From contig NTLF01000012.1 in assembly GCA_002631855.1 (NCBI GenBank), positions 104,023 to 168,022 on the forward strand: a stretch of 64,000 bases of DNA, given 5' to 3'. Below, piece by piece: positions 62,412-64,000 of the stretch. Numbering within the stretch: position 1 is the stretch's first letter; the number at the start of each line of letters is the position of its first letter. The notes beneath the pieces were generated by a model. The model made no database searches. It worked only from the letters and a program-made list of their open reading frames with translations, and was not told the DNA's origin. The position numbers and the translations under genes are program-made. The stretch is from Zunongwangia sp. ESRF-bin46. Lineage in GTDB: Bacteria; Bacteroidota; Bacteroidia; Flavobacteriales; Flavobacteriaceae.

Positions 62412-63356
62412 TTAGAAGAATCTAGGAGATACCATTTGATCGTTTCTGTTAAACAGCTCGAACCTTAAAAATACTTCGTAAGAACCGTCATTATACTGTT
62501 GCAATTCGGTGGTTTCTCTATCATAAGCAAATCCTAACATAAGCTGGTCACTTATTTGAAACCCTACTAAACCACTAAACGCTGCACTCCATCGATAAGC
62601 AGCACCCAATGTGACCTTTTCCTTAATTAAAAAATTTGCCGAAACATCTACTTGTAAAGGAGCACCTTCTACCAGTTTTGTTAATAAAGCTGGTTTAAAC
62701 TTTAAATCTTCATTTAAATCAAATGCATAACCTGTCATTAAATAGAAGTTTATTTTCTCTTTTGCTGTAGAACTAGAGTTGTTACTATTGTTAGATTCAT
62801 CAAAATGTTCTGTTTCAAGAATATTTGGAGCGCTTAAACCAAGATAAAATTTATTGGTATAATAGTAAGCCCCTATTCCCACTTGAGGAGAAAACTTATT
62901 ATCAATAAATATTTCAGCTTCAGAATCAGATCCATTTTCAGCACCTGTGTTAGCCCTATTACTGTTTACATCTAACAAATGTGCCCCTCCTTTTAATCCT
63001 AATGCTAACTTTCCTTTTTCTGAAATATCTAGCGTGTAACTAAAATCGACATCTATATATGTTTCTTCTGAAATAAATATTTCATCTCTCACAATATTTA
63101 AACCCAACCCTACTCGTTTTCCGGTAGGTGTATGCATTGATGCAGTATAAGTTGTGGGGGCACCATCCAGTCCTACCCACTGGCTTCTATATAACCCAAC
63201 AAAACTAAACACATCTCTTGAACCTGCATAGGCAGGGTTTATACTTAAAGTGTTGTACATATACTGAGTATATTGAGCGTCTTGTTGTGAATAAGATGTT
63301 TGCACAACTAACCCTAATATCAATATGGCTAACAGTTTAAAGTTAAAATTTTTCAT
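62412..63356 (-). CDS. PorP/SprF-family type IX secretion membrane protein
   Basis: A 314-residue outer-membrane beta-barrel with a signal peptide (ends TSYSQ). It has the family's start (QQDAQYTQYMYNTLSINPAYAGSRD), the LYRSQWVGLDGAPTT box and the C-terminal FRFE-type end. SprF-like proteins anchor a specific type B sorting-domain adhesin on the surface. The adhesin gene lies 59 bases upstream and the OmpA partner 20 bases downstream, a common triad. Confidence 0.96.
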   Translation of the reverse strand: MKNFNFKLLAILILGLVVQTSYSQQDAQYTQYMYNTLSINPAYAGSRDVFSFVGLYRSQWVGLDGAPTTYTASMHTPTGKRVGLGLNIVRDEIFISEETYIDVDFSYTLDISEKGKLALGLKGGAHLLDVNSNRANTGAENGSDSEAEIFIDNKFSPQVGIGAYYYTNKFYLGLSAPNILETEHFDESNNSNNSSSTAKEKINFYLMTGYAFDLNEDLKFKPALLTKLVEGAPLQVDVSANFLIKEKVTLGAAYRWSAAFSGLVGFQISDQLMLGFAYDRETTELQQYNDGSYEVFLRFELFNRNDQMVSPRFF

Positions 63357-63415
63357 AAGTAAGTTTGTTTAACCTATCAGGCATGGGACCTGATAGGTAT
63401 TTATTTTTATGCTTT

Positions 63416-64000
63416 TTATTTTCTGTTTATGTATAATGGCCCTGCTAATTTTTGGGTTTCACCATTATCATCTACATAAATTATTATGTAATAATAAGTT
63501 CCAACTGGCAGTTCTTCTTCTTTTTGAACTGTTACTCTTCCATTAGAAATTCCTCTAAAGAAGTTCCCTGCTGTACCATAGCCTTTCGTATCATATACTT
63601 TTACCCCCCATCTATTATAAATCTCTACTGTATTATTTGGGAAGTTCTCTATACCTTCAATACTAAACACATCATTAACACCATCTCCGTTAGGGGTCAT
63701 TATATCATATACTTTTATATCATTAACAAAAGGCTCAAGATAATCTGGAACGCCATTATTATTTTCATCACCAAGTTCATCACCATTAACTATTGTATCT
63801 CCATCACAATCTAATGCCAACCAAGCATCGCTAACTATTGATAGATCTTGATTATTAACATTGAAATCACAAGGATCATTTGGATCAGTTCCATCTGAAA
63901 CTTCGTCACCATCAAGTACACCATCTCCATCTGTATCTTCGTCTAATGGGTCTGTTCCGATAATGATTTCTTCACCATTGGTAACACCGTCATTATCACA
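63416..64000 (-). CDS. Adhesin with type B (gliding-motility-associated) C-terminal sorting domain, N-terminus beyond window
   Basis: At least 194 codons are open from the right edge to the stop at 63416; the start is outside the window. Residues near the edge form thrombospondin type-3 repeats with calcium-type Asp runs (e.g. DEDTDGDGVLDGDEV, DCDGDTIVNGDE). The last 85 residues are the CHU_C / gliding-motility-associated C-terminal domain: IMTPNGDGVNDVF, VEIYNRWGVKVYD, PVGTYYYIIIY. The domain sends the protein through type IX secretion. It is first in the adhesin–SprF–OmpA triad. Confidence 0.95.
   Translation of the reverse strand, partial: CDNDGVTNGEEIIIGTDPLDEDTDGDGVLDGDEVSDGTDPNDPCDFNVNNQDLSIVSDAWLALDCDGDTIVNGDELGDENNNGVPDYLEPFVNDIKVYDIMTPNGDGVNDVFSIEGIENFPNNTVEIYNRWGVKVYDTKGYGTAGNFFRGISNGRVTVQKEEELPVGTYYYIIIYVDDNGETQKLAGPLYINRK

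Overview
The window is low-GC DNA from a member of the Flavobacteriaceae (Bacteroidota), probably a marine or environmental genus that I cannot name. The evidence is a complete gliding/type IX secretion cluster gldKLMN, a PorP/SprF–OmpA–type B sorting-domain adhesin triad, exosortase F with its partner, Bacteroidota-style promoters (TAnnTTTG at -7), weak Shine-Dalgarno sequences and lipoprotein signals ending in SC or GC.

Region 1 (1-13088) is an integrated genomic island whose left end lies outside the window. Its right end is a 3' fragment of an initiator tRNA (tRNA-fMet, anticodon CAT) next to a tyrosine recombinase with arm-type repeats. The cargo is a truncated AbiC-like abortive-infection gene, an XRE regulator, a duplicated nucleotidyltransferase/HEPN-like protein with a small partner, a RadC-type JAB protein, and a closely packed five-gene operon (5058-11607). 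That operon encodes an AbiEi-like antitoxin, an AbiEii-like nucleotidyltransferase toxin, an HNH–ParB-like fusion, an SNF2-type helicase and a D12-class adenine methyltransferase. A 41-bp palindromic element occurs once over the antitoxin start codon and again between antitoxin and toxin. This operon is the best candidate for an undescribed defence system here. An 82-nt, near-perfect long hairpin lies between radC and the operon.

Region 2 (13164-26564) is core chromosome: a LytS/LytTR two-component pair, a small secreted protein with three spaced direct repeats upstream, an NlpC/P60 lipoprotein, lpxB, surE, a sugar aminotransferase and galE, a secreted amidohydrolase, and three tandem copies of an outer-membrane barrel protein.

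Region 3 (26644-41331) holds gldN-M-L-K, an arginase-fold protein with degraded metal ligands, topA, a secreted pyrophosphatase, miaB, a sigma-54 activator, lptE, a TPR protein and secG. Region 4 (41359-52727) has groES-groEL with a candidate sigma-54 promoter, a 32-residue basic protein, a metal-permease/DUF3347 cluster, exosortase F, a GAF/fRMsr-like protein, an OmpA protein, a MacB-type permease and purH. Region 5 (52792-64000) is the cell-shape operon mreBCD-mrdA-rodA, a DNA/RNA endonuclease, an S24 repressor-like regulator, an acidic lipoprotein, and the type IX secretion triad, whose adhesin gene runs off the right edge.

All family calls come from reading motifs. No database search was run.
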